In this document: in pieces, positions 5,054-6,228 of the stretch | Numbering within the stretch: position 1 is the first letter of the stretch | Layout of the letters: every line of letters begins with the position of its first letter | Assembly (NCBI GenBank): GCA_955651735.1 | Contig: CATPAM010000406.1 | Location: forward strand, 1 to 6,228 | DNA length: 6,228 bases | Reading direction: 5' to 3' | From: Candidatus Acidiferrales bacterium | GTDB taxonomy: Bacteria > Acidobacteriota > Terriglobia > Acidiferrales > UBA7541 | Position numbers and translations under genes: made by a program | Notes under the pieces: model-generated | The model's input: only the letters and a program-made list of their open reading frames with translations | Databases searched by the model: none | What the model was told of the DNA's origin: nothing

Positions 5054-6228
5054 GGTTCGATGCCAGGGACGCCGGCTCCATTTGCCATTGTATCCGGATG
5101 GGCTGCTGAGTTGGATGCACCGTTCCGGGCACGTTTTGCCTGGCCGTTTGCGCCGAGCACGCGAGATAGGAATCGTCCGGTGTGCGACTGCTGATTGCGC
5201 GCCACCTGCTCGGGCGTGCCCGTGGCGATCACTTTACCACCCATGTCGCCGCCCTCCGGCCCCATGTCGATCAGCCAGTCCGCGGATTTAATCACGTCGA
5301 GATTGTGCTCGATGACCAGCAGCGACGCTCCCGATTCGAGGAGCTTGCGAAACGCAGTCAGCAGCTTCGCGATGTCGTCGAAGTGCAGACCGGTCGTAGG
5401 CTCGTCCAGGATGTACAAAATGCCCCGGCTCTCCGTCCGTGTCAGATGCGATGCGAGCTTCAGTCGCTGGGCCTCGCCGCCGGAAAGCGTAGTGGCCGAT
5501 TGCCCCAAGCGCAAATACCCGAGACCGATTTCATTCAGCACCCTCAACTTCGAGACGATCTTGGGGACGTTGCCGAAAAAGGCCAGCGCTTCACGCACGG
5601 TGAGTCCCAGCACCTCGTGAATGTTCTTGCCGTGATAGCGCACATCCAACACGCTGCTCTTGAACCGCGTGCCGCGACACTCTTCGCAAATCAGCTCTAC
5701 ATCCGCGAGAAACTGCATCTCCACGGTCACCGTTCCGTCGCCCTGGCACGTTTCGCAGCGCCCCCCAGGAACGTTGAACGAGAAATGCCCCGCCGTGTAG
5801 CCGCGGCGCCTGGCGTCCGGAGTGCCGGCAAATACCTCGCGAATGGCATCGAACGCCTTTAAGTACGTCGCCGGATTAGAGCGCGGCGTGCGGCCAATCG
5901 GCGACTGATCGACGATGACCACCTCGGCGATTTGGCTATCGCCCTCCAGCCGGTCGCAGAATTCCTTCACGCTGCCGCCGTTGCGCTTGGCGCCCAACGC
6001 GCGGTACAACACGTCGTGAACCAGCGTGGATTTTCCCGAACCGCTTACGCCCGTCACCACTGTCAGAGTTCCCAGCGGAAGCATCAGGTCAACGTTCTGC
6101 AAATTGTGCAGCGTCGCCCCAAAGAGCCGGAGAAATTTGCCGCTCGGCCGGTGCCGGTTGTTCGGCACAGGAATGCGCAGTTCGCCGTTGAGATAGCGAC
6201 CGGTGAGCGACTTAGGCTCGGCCAGCAT
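5050..6228 (-). CDS. uvrA: UvrABC excinuclease subunit A, C-terminal part (5' end beyond window)
   Basis: UvrA is the ATP-binding damage sensor of nucleotide excision repair; its dimer finds distorted DNA and loads UvrB. The 392 residues here are the second ABC half of a protein usually near 940 residues; the ATG at the window edge (6228) is an internal codon. In order (window numbering): Walker A GVSGSGKS at 60-67; the DQSPIGRTPRSNPATY loop at about 107-122; a four-cysteine zinc module at 158, 161, 181 and 184 (C-x2-C-x19-C-x2-C as in E. coli); ABC signature LSGGEAQRLKLA at 248-259; Walker B ILYILDEP at 270-277 with catalytic Glu276; and switch His308 in VIEHNLDVI. All key residues are intact. 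The domain normally ends near TGRFLSRVL (358); about 34 further residues rich in Ala, Gly and Asn form a tail. First gene of the minus-strand run. Confidence 0.98.
   Translation of the reverse strand: MLAEPKSLTGRYLNGELRIPVPNNRHRPSGKFLRLFGATLHNLQNVDLMLPLGTLTVVTGVSGSGKSTLVHDVLYRALGAKRNGGSVKEFCDRLEGDSQIAEVVIVDQSPIGRTPRSNPATYLKAFDAIREVFAGTPDARRRGYTAGHFSFNVPGGRCETCQGDGTVTVEMQFLADVELICEECRGTRFKSSVLDVRYHGKNIHEVLGLTVREALAFFGNVPKIVSKLRVLNEIGLGYLRLGQSATTLSGGEAQRLKLASHLTRTESRGILYILDEPTTGLHFDDIAKLLTAFRKLLESGASLLVIEHNLDVIKSADWLIDMGPEGGDMGGKVIATGTPEQVARNQQSHTGRFLSRVLGANGQAKRARNGASNSAAHPDTMANGAGVPGIEP

Noticed and set aside
4763..5291. Overlapping plus-strand frames of 143 and 163 codons
   Set aside because: They lie antisense to the TPR signal/linker region and the uvrA end. 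The amino-acid composition is that of a GC-rich shadow, and no ribosome binding site was seen.
5182..5862. Plus-strand open frame of 226 codons
   Set aside because: It is antisense to the conserved UvrA ATPase domain, with no start signal or domain of its own.
1..6228. Defence island, prophage, CRISPR or transposon
   Set aside because: No transposase, integrase, nuclease-toxin, spacer array or terminal repeat is visible; every major frame is housekeeping repair, TPR, exported helical protein or protease.

Overview
The window looks like an ordinary chromosomal segment of an acidobacterium (Acidobacteriota, Koribacter/Terriglobia-like). I infer this from gene content: UvrA and UvrC beside several secreted TPR or helical proteins, and an arginine-rich SprT-like metalloprotease of a type I recall from that phylum. 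DNA is moderately GC-rich. No rRNA, tRNA, CRISPR array, insertion sequence or phage gene is visible. Coding density is very high and no gene-free stretch exceeds about 60 bases.

Layout, left to right: (1) 1-1282, minus: the first about two thirds of uvrC, cut by the left edge just after the first catalytic Asp of its RNase H-like domain. (2) 1283-1328: a 46-base divergent spacer. (3) 1329-1811, plus: a small secreted two-TPR protein, the only plus-strand gene. (4) 1812-1871: a convergent spacer carrying a degenerate GTCTCTGCG-type repeat. (5) 1872-6228, minus: a tight five-gene run which, in transcription order, is uvrA (3' part only, entering from the right edge), a secreted protein of about eleven TPR-like repeats, two small secreted helical proteins of unknown function, and a cytoplasmic SprT-like zinc metalloprotease. 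Junctions are ATGA overlap, 2-base gap, GTGA overlap and a 7-base gap (or longer, depending on the protease start), so one mRNA with translational coupling is likely.

UvrA finds bulky DNA damage and loads UvrB; UvrC then makes the two incisions. uvrA and uvrC lie less than 4 kb apart here. The protease between them invites a hypothesis: SprT/Spartan-type proteases in eukaryotes trim DNA-protein crosslinks, and nucleotide excision repair removes the remnants. The other three genes of the neighbourhood code for exported proteins with no evident link to repair; they may simply share the transcript. I see no clear undescribed system; the strongest leads are the protease-uvr association and the coupled run of exported proteins after uvrA.
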